From the NCBI GenBank assembly GCA_023376005.1, contig CM042157.1:51355193-51419192 (forward strand): a DNA stretch of 64,000 bases, read 5' to 3'. The DNA is from Doryteuthis pealeii (lineage: Eukaryota; Mollusca; Cephalopoda; Myopsida; Loliginidae). The notes under the pieces were generated by a model. The model made no database searches and had not been told where the DNA came from. It saw only the letters and a list, made by a program, of their open reading frames with translations. Positions 9,617-20,704 of this stretch are shown here, piece by piece (position 1 is the stretch's first letter; the number at the start of each line of letters is the position of its first letter). Position numbers and translations under genes: made by a program.

Positions 9617-12160
9617 GAGAGAAATAAATGAGTTACGTTAACATGAAAGGAGTACGATAAATGTACATTTCGTTGAAATGAACTCCGAGAGATACGGATA
9701 GGATAAATTTATCACAATTAAGCAATGTACTATCGTTAAATAAACACTTCGCAGTACGGAGAAAAATGTATCATTTAAGGGTCTATGAAGAAGAAATGAC
9801 TTAATTAACATTTAGTTTAGAAGTAAATGGCGAAGAAGCTAATTTAAAAATAACTCAAATTCACAATACCTCCGAGGTCCAAATAGGCTAAGTTGGCAGA
9901 GATTGGAATCTCACGTCCTTCTTGGACAAGGTTTAGCATGGGAAATGGAGAATTACGGACAGGCGGTAAAAAGGTGAACGAAAATGGTATCTTAAGATAT
10001 TTGTCCCGCCGGTTAAAAATAAGCCGCCAAGGAAGGTAACTCTAAGGGTTATTTATCTAAATGAGTAACATGACACTCATACTATATCATGCTCATATGC
10101 TAGACCTAACGATTGGATGATTTAAACTTGTGCACTGATTTTTTAATATTGTTTAATATTATTTTTAATTTTTTCATGGAAGTTGGCGCGCTTTTCTTTC
10201 CATCTATACGTGATCAGTTATATCTGCTTTCAAAATCTTCTTACAGATTACAGTTTTCCGATCTTTCCCAAACCTTTTTTCAGTGAACAACTAGCCAAAC
10301 CTTTGTATTTATAGCCAAATTACATAGAATGTTATATCCACTTTGGGTTTTCTTTCACTGAAGATTTAATTTTGGTGAGAGATGTGCACGTAGAGTGGAG
10401 CTATACACTCGTTCAAAAGTTAAGTTCCACTTATCATTAAATGACTTTATGAAAAAATAACTATTTGAATAAAATGCAAATAGAAGTGAATCCTCACGAT
10501 TTTCGCATGCGTCGTGACAGTTGCCAATTCACAGCACAACCATTCATGACAAGTTCACAATTTTGTCTTAAGAAAGTAGTTTGTAATTCGACTCTGCTTT
10601 GAACCCCCCTCCCAACAACAAAAAAACAAAAACAACAATTTTCTAATCTAAACCTAAACATAGCGTAATTCCAAGGCGAAAAATAAGTAACAATCAACGT
10701 TGGCAGATACGTAGTACTGGATTGGCCTGCAGATAAATTGGAAGTCAGTTATTAAACATAAAGTAATCAATTGTCTTTTACAAAATCACATGATCAGGCG
10801 ATGCAAAAGATAAATAATAAATGAAGAAAAAAGATTAAAATAGAAATGCCCGTAGGGAAAGGCAGATTGTGAGACTTTCAGAAAAAATCCAGTTCAACGT
10901 CAAATTGTCATTTGCGTAGAAGAAATTAACTCTAGAGTATTCCTCATAATCGTTACAAGAAGGCTAGTTGCCTTCATGACCTAACTGAAAATTATTCCTC
11001 ACTCCAAGACATATTCAGGTACATTTGCAGTGGTGCAATAGCAGAATTAGAACATCTAGGAATGGGATGTACTGGTCAATTTCTATTCAATGTAATTGAT
11101 GGTAGAGCTCTAATATGTTTGCAGAACTTCATCATCAAAATCTAGGAAGAAGTTCTATTTGATAGTGGCTCAGTTATGACTTGGCACAGCTGCTCGTACA
11201 ACTGCAAGTTTGATCTTATGTTATTGCAAAGCAACCTCAATGGCCAAAAGTATGAGAAGCAAGTCTCTGAAAGAATAGTGGTACTTCATTTTGACCATCC
11301 ACTGGCTTTTCTGTAAAAATCGGAAGATTAATAAGCAGCATTTGGAGATGTTTAAAAAGTTTTATTCGAGCGAATTGTGCTTATACCAAATATTGACATC
11401 CTGGTATAAAACAAGTCCATGATTTTTCGATGGAATATTGTTATCATATCTGGACAGGTTGCTCTCAATGTGTTTAGTTGCATTCAACGGTGCCATTCAT
11501 TTGAGAGTTTCCAGTAAGAACTCTCTAAAGACATCCGTTATTTCTGAATCTTACCCACACCAGACGCATGTTTCATTCCAACAACTCTTTTTCTAGAACA
11601 ACTTCACTATGGAATATTCTGCTCCATGAACGTTTCCGCCTTAGATTTCTACTTTGTTTTCTTTTTGTAATAAACTTTTGTTACATCCTTACTCTTCCTT
11701 TCTCATTTGTAACCCTTTGCCTATAATAACTATATTATAACAAATTGATTTTGCTTGGAGTAAATTTGAATAAAAATGAAAGAAAAAGAGAAAAAAATAC
11801 GAATAAAAAGTACTACACTGATTAGAGAGATAAATTCCACCCAATCGACAGGCTGAAATCACGGATTATCTTTATAAATGTAAATTGTAATTATTGTGAA
11901 CAATGTTGTCGAGTAAGGTCAGCATGATACTTCTGATTCTGTGATAGTTTGTGAGTAGTTAGTGAGAGCTCAAAAAGTTCGGCGGCACAGATGTGTTAAT
12001 GAAAGCATCTATGAATATAGGGGAAATTATCTAATCGAGATTTGTGGTTGGGAGTTGTTCTCATCAGAAGTAATTGCTGTCTATCTGTTTTGGCATCATC
12101 TATAAAAAGTAAACGTGTATCATAGAGAAGACTAAACGTGGTGAAAACGGATTGTTTCAC
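9617..12160. other. Non-coding gap
   Basis: AT-rich sequence without a convincing gene. 9,630-10,230 weakly resembles the LTR-like family A. 10,900-11,500 has a slightly more balanced base composition and short broken frames that could be an old transposase, but no motif is good enough to name it. Confidence 0.4.
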
Positions 12161-12182
12161 ACACACACACACACACACACAT

Positions 12183-12252
<70 letters not shown>

Positions 12253-12262
12253 ATATATATAT
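12161..12262. repeat. (CA)n then (TA)n microsatellite
   Basis: A (CA)n run (12,161-12,194, one interruption) passes into a long (TA)n run (12,196-12,262, one interruption). Similar CA-TA compound arrays occur at 14,961-15,055. The open frames across it are artefacts of the repeat. Confidence 0.95.
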
Positions 12263-13079
12263 AGTCCTGATTGTCCAGAGCGGTAATACAAACAAGCAAC
12301 TTAAAGTGATAAAACTCTACTGCCACTTGACCTTACCTAGTAGAAACTTTGCTAAACAGCTACTACATGTATCTTTCCTGTGTTTCTCTCGTATCAGTAT
12401 TAGAAATTGCAATTCTAATTTACATCATTCATTAAGTCTTTGATGTCGTCACTTCCGTTTATCCAAGTTATACGGGTTGGATACGGGTCGGATTTTCCAC
12501 TGTGTATCCAGAAAATTGTTCTGTTCGTAAGGGTCAAAACCCAAATCCTCTCAGTTTCTCTTGGGGGAACGTCTTTGAGATGTAGTTTGGGATGACCTCT
12601 AACCTTCATAACACCAAAGATTACTGTATGTAGAATGCAATGTTTTAACACATCCAGCCCGACTGAAGCACATCAATTAAAGTTTCGTTGATAGTGGTTC
12701 TGACAAAATTTAAAATTTCTTCATTGATCATATTGTACTTTCAGAAAATGCCTCAAAGGATTTTATTCGAATCTTCAAGATGTCGGTCAGTATTTAGTGC
12801 CATACAGGAATTCACTGAGTACAAATGTCCACAGACCATGACTATATTGGTCACAATGGCTGCTTCTTCATTTTTTTGTGAAATAGCCGAAGGTACTACA
12901 TGTAGATCATCAATTTCCCGGTAGCTTTGGAAGCTTTTTAAAATAAATTCTTACAAAATCACAAGTCTACTGTAAAAATTCTTATTTTCGGTAGCCATTC
13001 AGCCTAACCAAAAAACCCAACTGACCAGTAAAAATAATGTGTATACAGTATACGTACCAACTATACATTTTTAAAAATT
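12263..13079. other. Non-coding gap
   Basis: No supported gene. The minus strand of 12,420-12,651 is open for 78 codons but has no recognised domain. The area may be the flank of the transposase relic to its right. Confidence 0.35.
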
Positions 13080-13690
13080 CAAATCCATGACAAGTCTGGT
13101 GAATATGCCTGATGAGGAAGGACCTTCTCCATATCCATTATGTTTTGGTCCATAAAGCTACGTGTGGAAGAGCAGTTACATGCAGCAGTATGCCTTTCCG
13201 GCTTCTTTATTTTGTAAATAGACCTTCTCTTTACCTGTAGCGCTCAAAATTCAAAGGTAACGACTTTGAAGTCACAGTTTCTGCAAGTTTCAATAATCTT
13301 TAATACTTGGTGATACTTTTTATGTATCACCAAATACAGAGCAATAGTTTTTCCCCTAAAGATTTTGCTTTTGATTCTGCTCTTCTGAATCATCCTCACA
13401 ATTTTTGACTCTTCGGATTATCACAGTAAATTAAGATTTCATATTGAGTGATCAACACCAAATTTTTCAGCCAATATCAACGTTCATTGAATAGAGTAAT
13501 CATCGAAAAAGCTTGTAAAACACCACGTTCTACTTCTTGTGTCCCACCGATGCGTGGGCTGCTTTTAAGTCAAATTCGCCTTTTAAAACTATTTACAACA
13601 CGCATTGCTTCCAGTCGAACTATCTCCATAGGCTTCATCACTTTTCTTCACTTCAATGATGTCCTGTCCAACCTGAAAAGTAACATGTAG
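13080..13690 (-). pseudogene. Mariner-like transposase relic
   Basis: On the minus strand, fragments in several frames resemble a mariner transposase: LAEKFGVDHS near 13,470 (helix-turn-helix style), HTAAC near 13,175 and KVLPHQAYSPDLS near 13,110, close to the conserved catalytic-core block (normally VLPHPPYSPDLAPSD). Many stops separate them. I see no terminal inverted repeats. The assignment rests mainly on the YSPDL block and order of fragments. Confidence 0.5.
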
Positions 13691-13810
13691 TGTCGCACGT
13701 CTAGCTTGTTCACCACCATTTTTTTTTCTTCAAAACAATATAAATGAATACTGAAAATAGAACACTTAAAATTTCTTCTTTTAAAACTATGTATTCAGTT
13801 TCTAGTTACA

Positions 13811-13854
<44 letters not shown>
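13811..13854. repeat. (CA)n microsatellite
   Basis: Uninterrupted CA dinucleotide run of about 44 bases; it produces a poly-Thr-His open frame that is not a gene. Confidence 0.95.
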
Positions 13855-13857
<3 letters not shown>

Positions 13858-14179
13858 ATATTTACTATATGCTCTGTAGTTGAGTTAGAATCAAATGCGA
13901 AGGAACATGTGTTGGCAGATTATGTCGCGCCAATCTTCTAAGTGGACAGGATTTGTCTGCATGCTTGAAAACTTTTGCCACTGGATTTCAAAATGCTGAT
14001 TTTCAAGTAGAGAATGTCTCTTACTTTAAATTTTGGCGCAACACAATCATCCTGCCACCATCCTTTAACATGGTCGTATTTTCTACTCATGTTTTTCTAT
14101 CATTGGTATTTACTAAAAGTAGTTTAGCAGGGTACAAGACAGAACGAAAAAGTACAGTGTTGTACCAATGTTCTTTGGA

Positions 14180-14450
14180 GGCGCGTAGTGTAATGGTTAT
14201 CATCACAGGAAATGGACACAGCGACACAAGTTCAAATCCTGGACAAGGCTGTTTGCATTTCACATAGCTTGGGAAAGTTATGGATCCAACTATTCTCCCT
14301 TCAGCTACGGGTAAATAGTAGGGCAGACTGGACTATTTAACTTTGGAGAAAGAAAAATCTGATTTAAATCTGATTTAAAATCTGTTGAATTCCGTTTAAG
14401 AAATTGACCTCATGTCAAATCCTGCTCAGCAATCTTCTTAGTAGGAAACG
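14180..14450 (+). mobile_element. tRNA-derived SINE, family B, copy 1
   Basis: The head has an A-box-like TAGTGTAATGGTTATCA and a B-box-like AGTTCAAATCCTGG 40 bases later. The body continues with a TTTGCATTTCACATAGC motif, GGTAAATAGTAGGGCAGACTGG and a degenerate tail ending near a TGACCTCATGTCA segment. The same order is found at 37,483-37,770 and 58,105-58,350, all on the plus strand. This defines a second SINE family, different in head and body from family A. Confidence 0.8.
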
Positions 14451-14956
14451 CTTGTCTGTCTACTTGCTTTAAAAATTAGCATTTGGAATTCTCGATATTT
14501 TCGAAATATTTGCAAGTACTTCAGCCACCACCAAAAATACTCAGTAAAGAATATTCCATTTTAAAACCAAAACTGAGACTTCATTCTATGTAAGTGGACG
14601 CTTTTATTGCCAACTTGCTTTCTATCTTTGTCAGTTGAAGTCTTGTGTCAGACGAAAAAAAGAAGTGAGTTTTCTGAGACACACACTTCTCTTAAGACAA
14701 AGGTCAGATCCATTTATAGGAGAGCAAAAAATAAAAGATAGACGAAAATAGATGCATCAATACAACATCATTGTAATTAGGGAGATAATCTGGTGGGCAG
14801 ATTCTCTTCTCTGGTTCCATGCACATATTATTATGACAGGTAGCTCTGCTTCCTTACTTACTTATTTATCACTCTGCAAAACCCTATCTATTTCATCTCT
14901 TTCGCACGCACTCTCTTTCTTTCTTCCCCCCTCTCCCTCCGCTCCCACTCTCATTC

Positions 14957-15057
<101 letters not shown>

Positions 15058-15216
15058 GCAATTACGCCTTACTGTGTAATTTATGTCGACGAACAGATAT
15101 TAATGGATTTTGATTGATAGATTGTAAGAAATACTCATGGGAAAAACAAAAGTAGATAGGACATAGACTCAAAGAAACTGAGATATACGTCCACACACAC
15201 TCACACACACACGTGC

Positions 15217-15259
<43 letters not shown>

Positions 15260-15279
15260 GGGGGGTGTAGACGTATATC

Positions 15280-15319
<40 letters not shown>

Positions 15320-15364
<45 letters not shown>
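15320..15364. repeat. (TA)n array flanking a hairpin element
   Basis: TA repeat of 45 bases immediately left of the hairpin repeat at 15,365. A second (TA)n array lies at 15,702-15,757, 44 bases after the hairpin, followed by a (GA)n/(GATA)n run to 15,800. Confidence 0.9.
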
Positions 15365-15368
<4 letters not shown>

Positions 15369-15657
15369 GTATGAAAACACAGAATGTTGTTAAAATGAAT
15401 ATATTTTTATATCATTTTCTTTGCTAATATTGACAATATTTCGATTTATAAAAAATCATCATCAAAGCATAATGATAATTAGGGTCCGTTTTTAGATGTA
15501 AATGTTTTTAATCCGGACTCATCGAGAGAGAAGCAGAAAATAATTATCATTATGCTCTGATGATGATTTTTTATAAATCGAAATAGTGTCAATATTAGCA
15601 ATGAAAATGATATAAAAATATATTCATTTTAACAATATTGTGTGTTTTCATACCCTT
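15365..15657. mobile_element. Foldback MITE-like hairpin with 117-bp arms
   Basis: Left arm 15,365-15,481 and right arm 15,541-15,657 are reverse complements with only about six mismatches, around a 59-base loop. Ends are AAGGGTATGAAAACAC and its complement. Both sides border TA-rich sequence, consistent with insertion at TA sites as in Tc1/mariner-derived MITEs. No coding potential. A long hairpin transcript feeding small-RNA processing is an alternative. Confidence 0.8.
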
Positions 15658-15699
15658 TTATCTATACATATACAGTCGGTTTCATTTCCTTACTCTTAA

Positions 15700-15701
<2 letters not shown>

Positions 15702-15781
<80 letters not shown>

Positions 15782-15886
15782 TAGATAGATAGATAGATAT
15801 AGATATTAACAGTCTTGGATAGATAATAGGAAAGAATATTCACTAAATGAAACTATAGTTAGAGATAAAAAGAGAGAGAAAGAGAG

Positions 15887-15961
<75 letters not shown>
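15702..15961. repeat. (TA)n, (GA)n and (GATA)n microsatellites
   Basis: TA repeat at 15,702-15,757 passes into GA repeat (15,758-15,781) and GATA units. A second, nearly pure GA repeat spans 15,905-15,961. Leu/Ser-rich frames on the minus strand are repeat artefacts. Confidence 0.95.
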
Positions 15962-15969
<8 letters not shown>

Positions 15970-16815
15970 AGAGAGAATAGAAGAGAATGTTGAATGGCGA
16001 ATATAAAAGGGAAATACATATAAATATGAAAGCACACTGACGCACGTGCGCGTTTTTGCGCACGCACAGTCACGCATTACTGAGTATGACGTCAGTCCTC
16101 ATTCTTTGAGGAATGTATCCTTCATGCCTATTGGGTTTAACACAACGACACCTTCATCTTTTCTTTCATTTCTATCATCGTTGTATGTCAATGGCAAGAC
16201 GATTGCCAATTTTACTGGGCGGATAAGGATATAACTCTAAATTCGAATACCTTGTCGCTACTAAAGGAGGTCACTCGCACTCGCTTTACATCATATCATA
16301 CCTTGTTGTGTTATTTTATGCCCACGTCAGTTTAACAATCATATAAACAGTACAAAAATGTATCTTCACAATCATTTTAAACAGGTAAATACTTCATTAT
16401 CTCAAAGAGATATATCTTATTCATAGATGAGATCATGACAGGTATTATTACAACTCCAGGTTAGAGTGGATCAATTAGTAATGGCAATGAAGAAGAGAAT
16501 CCACACTCGACAATTCCAGAATAGGAGCCTCACCACTTGATGCAGTTTAGAACACTCTTTTTTTTTCTCTCTCTCTCTGTATTTTTTTTATCGTTCTGCA
16601 AAACAGGCAGTCACCGTGTTCTAAATATCGCCGACAAGGCCACCATTTTATTTCTATCAGTTTCTATGTGGTCGCCATTTACTAAAGCTAAGACAGACTC
16701 AAGTTTCACTAGTGGTTCTTGTGGATTCCAACAGAATATACCCAACCACAATTAGAAATCTTGCAGAACATCCTTCTAACAAGCTGGATACATAAACTCA
16801 CACACTCTCTTCCAC
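15970..16815. other. Non-coding gap
   Basis: No gene or recognised repeat apart from a short CT run near 16,565. The section runs into the left end of the solo LTR. Confidence 0.45.
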
Positions 16816-16819
16816 ACAT

Positions 16820-17868
16820 GAACTCGACCTTACAGAAATATAGATATCTCCCCGATTCAGTAAGTTACCAAATTCATGTCGCCCACGCACCGCAATGAAC
16901 GGAGTGCCAACCGGATGTGAACGGGACGAGGCATTAAATCAAGTGACGAATTTTCGTCTTTGCGCAGCGAGGATCGCGCAACCTAGAAATAAAAAATAAT
17001 ATTAGAAACAGAATTTGGATTTCCGACCAATAGAAAACGTTCCCCCGAAATTCGTGAAAAAAGCTTTTTGGAGCTTACCCCTGGCTTTAAATAAAGCGGA
17101 CTTAAGGTCAATCGACAGTAGATCACAGGCGGCCGTGCAAGGAAGGTGTCGGCTCGTCCCAATCCCAGTGCCGACAACAAATGAAGCAGCGCCAGACCAC
17201 ACCAGCTACCCGGCGTCACGCATCCTCGAAACAGAAAAACCTTATACCTCAAGTCCGCCACGACCTATATCTCTCACCTACCGCTGACCTGGTAACCTCG
17301 AACGACGAACCAGGTATTCTCAAGGGGACGAACGAGTGCAAAATCCTATATCATCTTCTCAAATCAATTTACGGCGACTATCACCAGAAACCCCGACTAC
17401 CAGCTCGCTTCGGCTACTCACACCACATCGGACCTTCTGCCCATGTCAACCAACTTCTGACTACTATCACTGCCTTCATCTACCTACATCACCACCTCCA
17501 TCACAACGATAATAACATCGGATCTTCTCCCCACATCAATTAGAACTTGCCTTCAACATACAACATTACCAGCTTGCATTGGACTCTACCATCGCGTTTT
17601 CACAACCACTACCACTGGGACATCTGCATACATCCCACTACTACTACTACTACTACTACTACTGACTGACCACTGAACATACCAAGCGCTGTAGACCCTA
17701 CTACTTACACTCACAAAGCGAAACTATCACAGAATATCGGACATTCTTCTCAACCCTTTTCAACTGTGTAACCTTTGTGTTTGCTAATACATTCTTAAAC
17801 TAAAATCTGTGTTTGTCTTTTCCTCGCAACCATACACTTCTTACGTCATACTAACACAGTTTATAACA
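16820..17868 (+). repeat. Solo LTR, family F, copy 1
   Basis: This block matches 51,587-52,540 and, reversed, 31,632-32,565. Shared landmarks in order are ATAGATATCTCCC-GATTCA near the left end, GACCAATAGAAAACGTTCCCCC, CTTTAAATAAAGC-GACTTAA, and a right end with CTGTGTTTGTCTTTTCCTCGCAACCATAC then TTTATAACA. The right end is at 17,868; the left end near 16,820 is estimated. No internal coding sequence is attached, hence a solo LTR. Its Thr/His-rich open frame at 17,181-17,543 is chance. A (TAC)n run sits at 17,639-17,662. Confidence 0.7.
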
Positions 17869-18791
17869 CTGGTACAGTTTATAACACCTCCATCAATTAA
17901 GTTGGAGTAGCGACAGTTGTTGATAGCCCTTGCAAAATATAATACCTAAATAGCCCACTATTTAAAAAAAATCTGGAGCTAATTGAACTTAAATTCTTTT
18001 AATGTGTCTACATTTGCTTGTCAATTCAGGCCTCTAATTCAACAGGTAATCTTGTTAGGGGAAAATGATGATTTAATTTTTTTCTTACAAACACAACTGA
18101 CTTTTTTTCGATCTTGTTTTACTTTTTCTCATCCTTTTTATCAACTTTCATTCGATTAAGGGCCTTTTTTACTTCATATTCAGATGTTGTACTGTTGGTA
18201 TAGTATCTTTTTAAAAGAAGTTTTATGATTAAAAATCATCAGTTCCATTGTCCTTCTCTGATACATATAAATGTCATGTTGAGTTTATTTCTCAATTTTC
18301 ATGGTCGCTTGCTAAACAGCATTTTTGTCATACATTTACCATTAACTGGACACTCATCTACAGTTACATGGGAAGAGAGTGCTTCCATTTTCAGTATTTC
18401 CTTATTTTTTTCTTATTTTATTTTAATTTATTTTAGTATTTCTTTACTATTTTATTTTTTCTCTTTTTTATTATTTGTGACATTTTCTGTGCAATTGTAA
18501 CTTTACTAAATTTGACTTAATTTCTGTTGAATATTTTATGATATATGAGGAAGAGTTTGTCAATTAACTTTATGAATACTCTTCTTACTTTGGATTTACA
18601 CTGCTGTTAAAGGGTTAAAACAGGTTATATTTCTTCTATTGTTATTGTCATTATTTATACTATTTTTGTTCTCCTCATTTTCATTTCGCTTTACAATTGA
18701 TTTTTAATTTAAAATTCCAAAGTCTATTAAATAGATAAATGAATAATCCCCTCACAAAACAACGAATACATAAAATAAATAAAAATAAGAT
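17869..18791. other. T-rich non-coding gap
   Basis: Low-complexity T-rich DNA with no supported gene. A 14-base duplication (ACAGTTTATAACAC) occurs at 17,856 and 17,874 at the end of the solo LTR. Confidence 0.45.
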
Positions 18792-18792
18792 A

Positions 18793-18825
<33 letters not shown>
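18792..18825. repeat. (TAA)n array 1
   Basis: About eleven TAA units lying directly upstream of a 5'-truncated R4/Dong-like copy; fits the target preference of that LINE group. Confidence 0.9.
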
Positions 18826-18826
<1 letters not shown>

Positions 18827-19489
18827 CAAAAGGCATAGACATACAATATATATCAAGAAAAGAAGGAGGAAGAAGTCTTGCCGACATTGAGGACTGCGTA
18901 GATGCGACAACACAAGGATTCAAATAATACACTAAAAAGAGCGAAGAAAGACTAATTACTGAAGCTAATAACAGCAATTGCAACATATAGAAAACAGAAA
19001 GAAAAAACAACACAAACTAGAAAAGAGAAATGGGAAGAAAAACAGGTATATGGATACTTCAAGCGACAAATTGAAGAGATTGCACATGATACGACCTGGG
19101 CATGGCTAAGAAAGAGAAATCTCACGACAGAAACTGAATCTCTCATAATTGCAACACAAGACAATGCCATAAGAACAAACTATATCAAAGCGAAAGTAGA
19201 TAAGGTGGAACAGAATTGCAAGTGTGGAATATGTGGAGAGAGTACAAGACTAGGCACGACTGGGTGGGAAAGGTGATCCACTGAGAATTGTGCAAGAAAT
19301 TACATTTTTACCATGCTACCAAATGGTGTTTGCACAAATTGAAATCCGTTCTAGAGAATGAGACCCATACAATTTACTGGGACTTTGAGATATAGACGGA
19401 TCACCTTATCACAGTCTGAAGTATTACTTAGTATTGCTGTCACTCATATCCCAATGAATAACCACTGCGAAAAACTAAAACAACAACAA
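18826..19489 (+). mobile_element. 5'-truncated R4/Dong-type LINE copy 1
   Basis: It begins right after (TAA)n and encodes YISRKEGGRSLADIEDCVDATTQ, homologous to YVSRKEGGRGLANIEECVETTIQ in the near-full-length copy at 22.2 kb. It continues through a degenerate C-terminal zinc and endonuclease region with many stops and a deletion, and ends near 19,480 in CAACAACAATAATAA, the next TAA array. Non-functional. Confidence 0.8.
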
Positions 19490-19490
19490 C

Positions 19491-19544
<54 letters not shown>
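19490..19544. repeat. (TAA)n array 2
   Basis: About 18 TAA units between two same-strand LINE copies. It is the upstream flank of the near-full-length element. Confidence 0.95.
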
Positions 19545-19622
19545 TTTTTTTCTGGGTCAGGGGCTCAGAACTTAAACAACCTCCTGGGTCAGGTATAACC
19601 ACACTATACCACCTCATGAAAA

Positions 19623-20676
19623 ATGTCTAAAATAAATTATATCAGCCGTGGAACGCAGACTTCGGGTCTGTGGGACGCCATGGGCAGGTGCTCCCTTGAT
19701 GGCCAACATGGGGGACCCGGTCCGCATCCTGCGAATGTTGGCTCAAACTTTCATTTCAGATACTCAACACAAGATGATTCATCCCCAGGAAAAAGAATAA
19801 ATAATCAGTATACCCATGATATCAAACAGGGGGTAGATGATCAACCTTATATGCATGTAGGCTGCTGTTGTTTTTCTTGTTCTTCCAGATATTCATGGGA
19901 AAATGGTAGCTCAGCCGATAGACGACCCAGTGAGGTGGTAGCCGATAGACGACCCAGTGAGGTGGTAGCCGAGAGACGACCCAGTGAGGTGGTAGCCGAG
20001 AGACAAAGAAAAGTGTGGACTAGAGAAAATAACACACAAGTACTCCATTGTTATTTTAAAAATCAACCCAACACAGAGAGGTTATAGAAAAAGAATGCTT
20101 CAGATTTGGAATGACAACAAGAATTTCAGCACAACCAGCCAAAGACTGGCAGACCAAGCAAGAATGATCCTGAATAAAAAATTATTCTCTGATCTCGAGA
20201 TAATAGAAATATGTGGACAGGAAAATCAAGAAATACAAACCGAACAAGAATCAACCAAACAAAGTGAACATGCTAGCAACCAAAACCGTATACAACCTAC
20301 CTTTACAACACAGGAACTAACACCAGAACAGAAAATGGATATAGAACTTATACAACAAATCATGAATGAGAACACAAGTACATTACCATCCCTAAGAAAC
20401 ATAGAGTGGAAAAAAGTCAAGAAAGAAACGGAAAAAATAAACAAAATATTAGCGAACATCCCAACAAACAATATCACAGAACTCAACAACCTTATTTATG
20501 CAGGAGCAAAACTAGTCTGTGATAGAATTGACGCACCCCTTCGAAACACTAACACAAACAGAGAACCAAACAGAAACACAAAAGCTGGATGGGAGTTCAG
20601 ATTGGAAGAACAAATAAAAAAAACTACGACAACAAACAAATACGTTAAACAAAAACACAAATACACATGTAGCTAA
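19623..20676 (+). pseudogene. R4/Dong-type LINE N-terminal region
   Basis: The first part (19,623-20,087) has a 9-residue repeat, DRRPSEVVA, present three times. A block beginning VWTRENNTQVLHCYF at about 20,010 then resembles the Myb/SANT-like DNA-binding region of this LINE group. It continues past a TAG at 20,085 into KRMLQIWNDNKNFSTTSQRL and LADQARMIL. The second part (20,095-20,676) is a Gln/Asn/Lys-rich linker (LIQQIMNEN, LNNLIYAGAKLVCDRI) that ends at a TAG. I infer target-DNA binding. The start codon at 19,623 is only the first in frame. Confidence 0.65.
19914..20004 (+). repeat. 27-bp in-frame tandem repeat
   Basis: Three 27-base units starting at 19,914, 19,941 and 19,968 plus a partial fourth at 19,995. 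Each encodes (D/E)RRPSEVVA. The period is a multiple of three, so the LINE reading frame is kept. Units differ only at GATA/GAGA positions, so the expansion is recent. Confidence 0.9.
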
Positions 20677-20704
20677 AAAGGTTAAAAGACAACAGCAAAT
20701 TAAG

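Noticed and set aside
10900..11500. Possible old transposase
   Set aside because: Fragments in several frames gave no motif specific enough to assign.
12132..12443. Open frames across CA/TA repeats
   Set aside because: They encode only repeat dipeptides such as Thr-His and Ile-Tyr.
15806..16077. Ser/Leu-rich and signal-peptide-like frames
   Set aside because: They are translations of (GA)n/(GATA)n microsatellites in three frames.
17015..17543. Thr/His/Pro-rich open frames
   Set aside because: They lie inside a solo LTR and are not conserved with the other two copies of that LTR.
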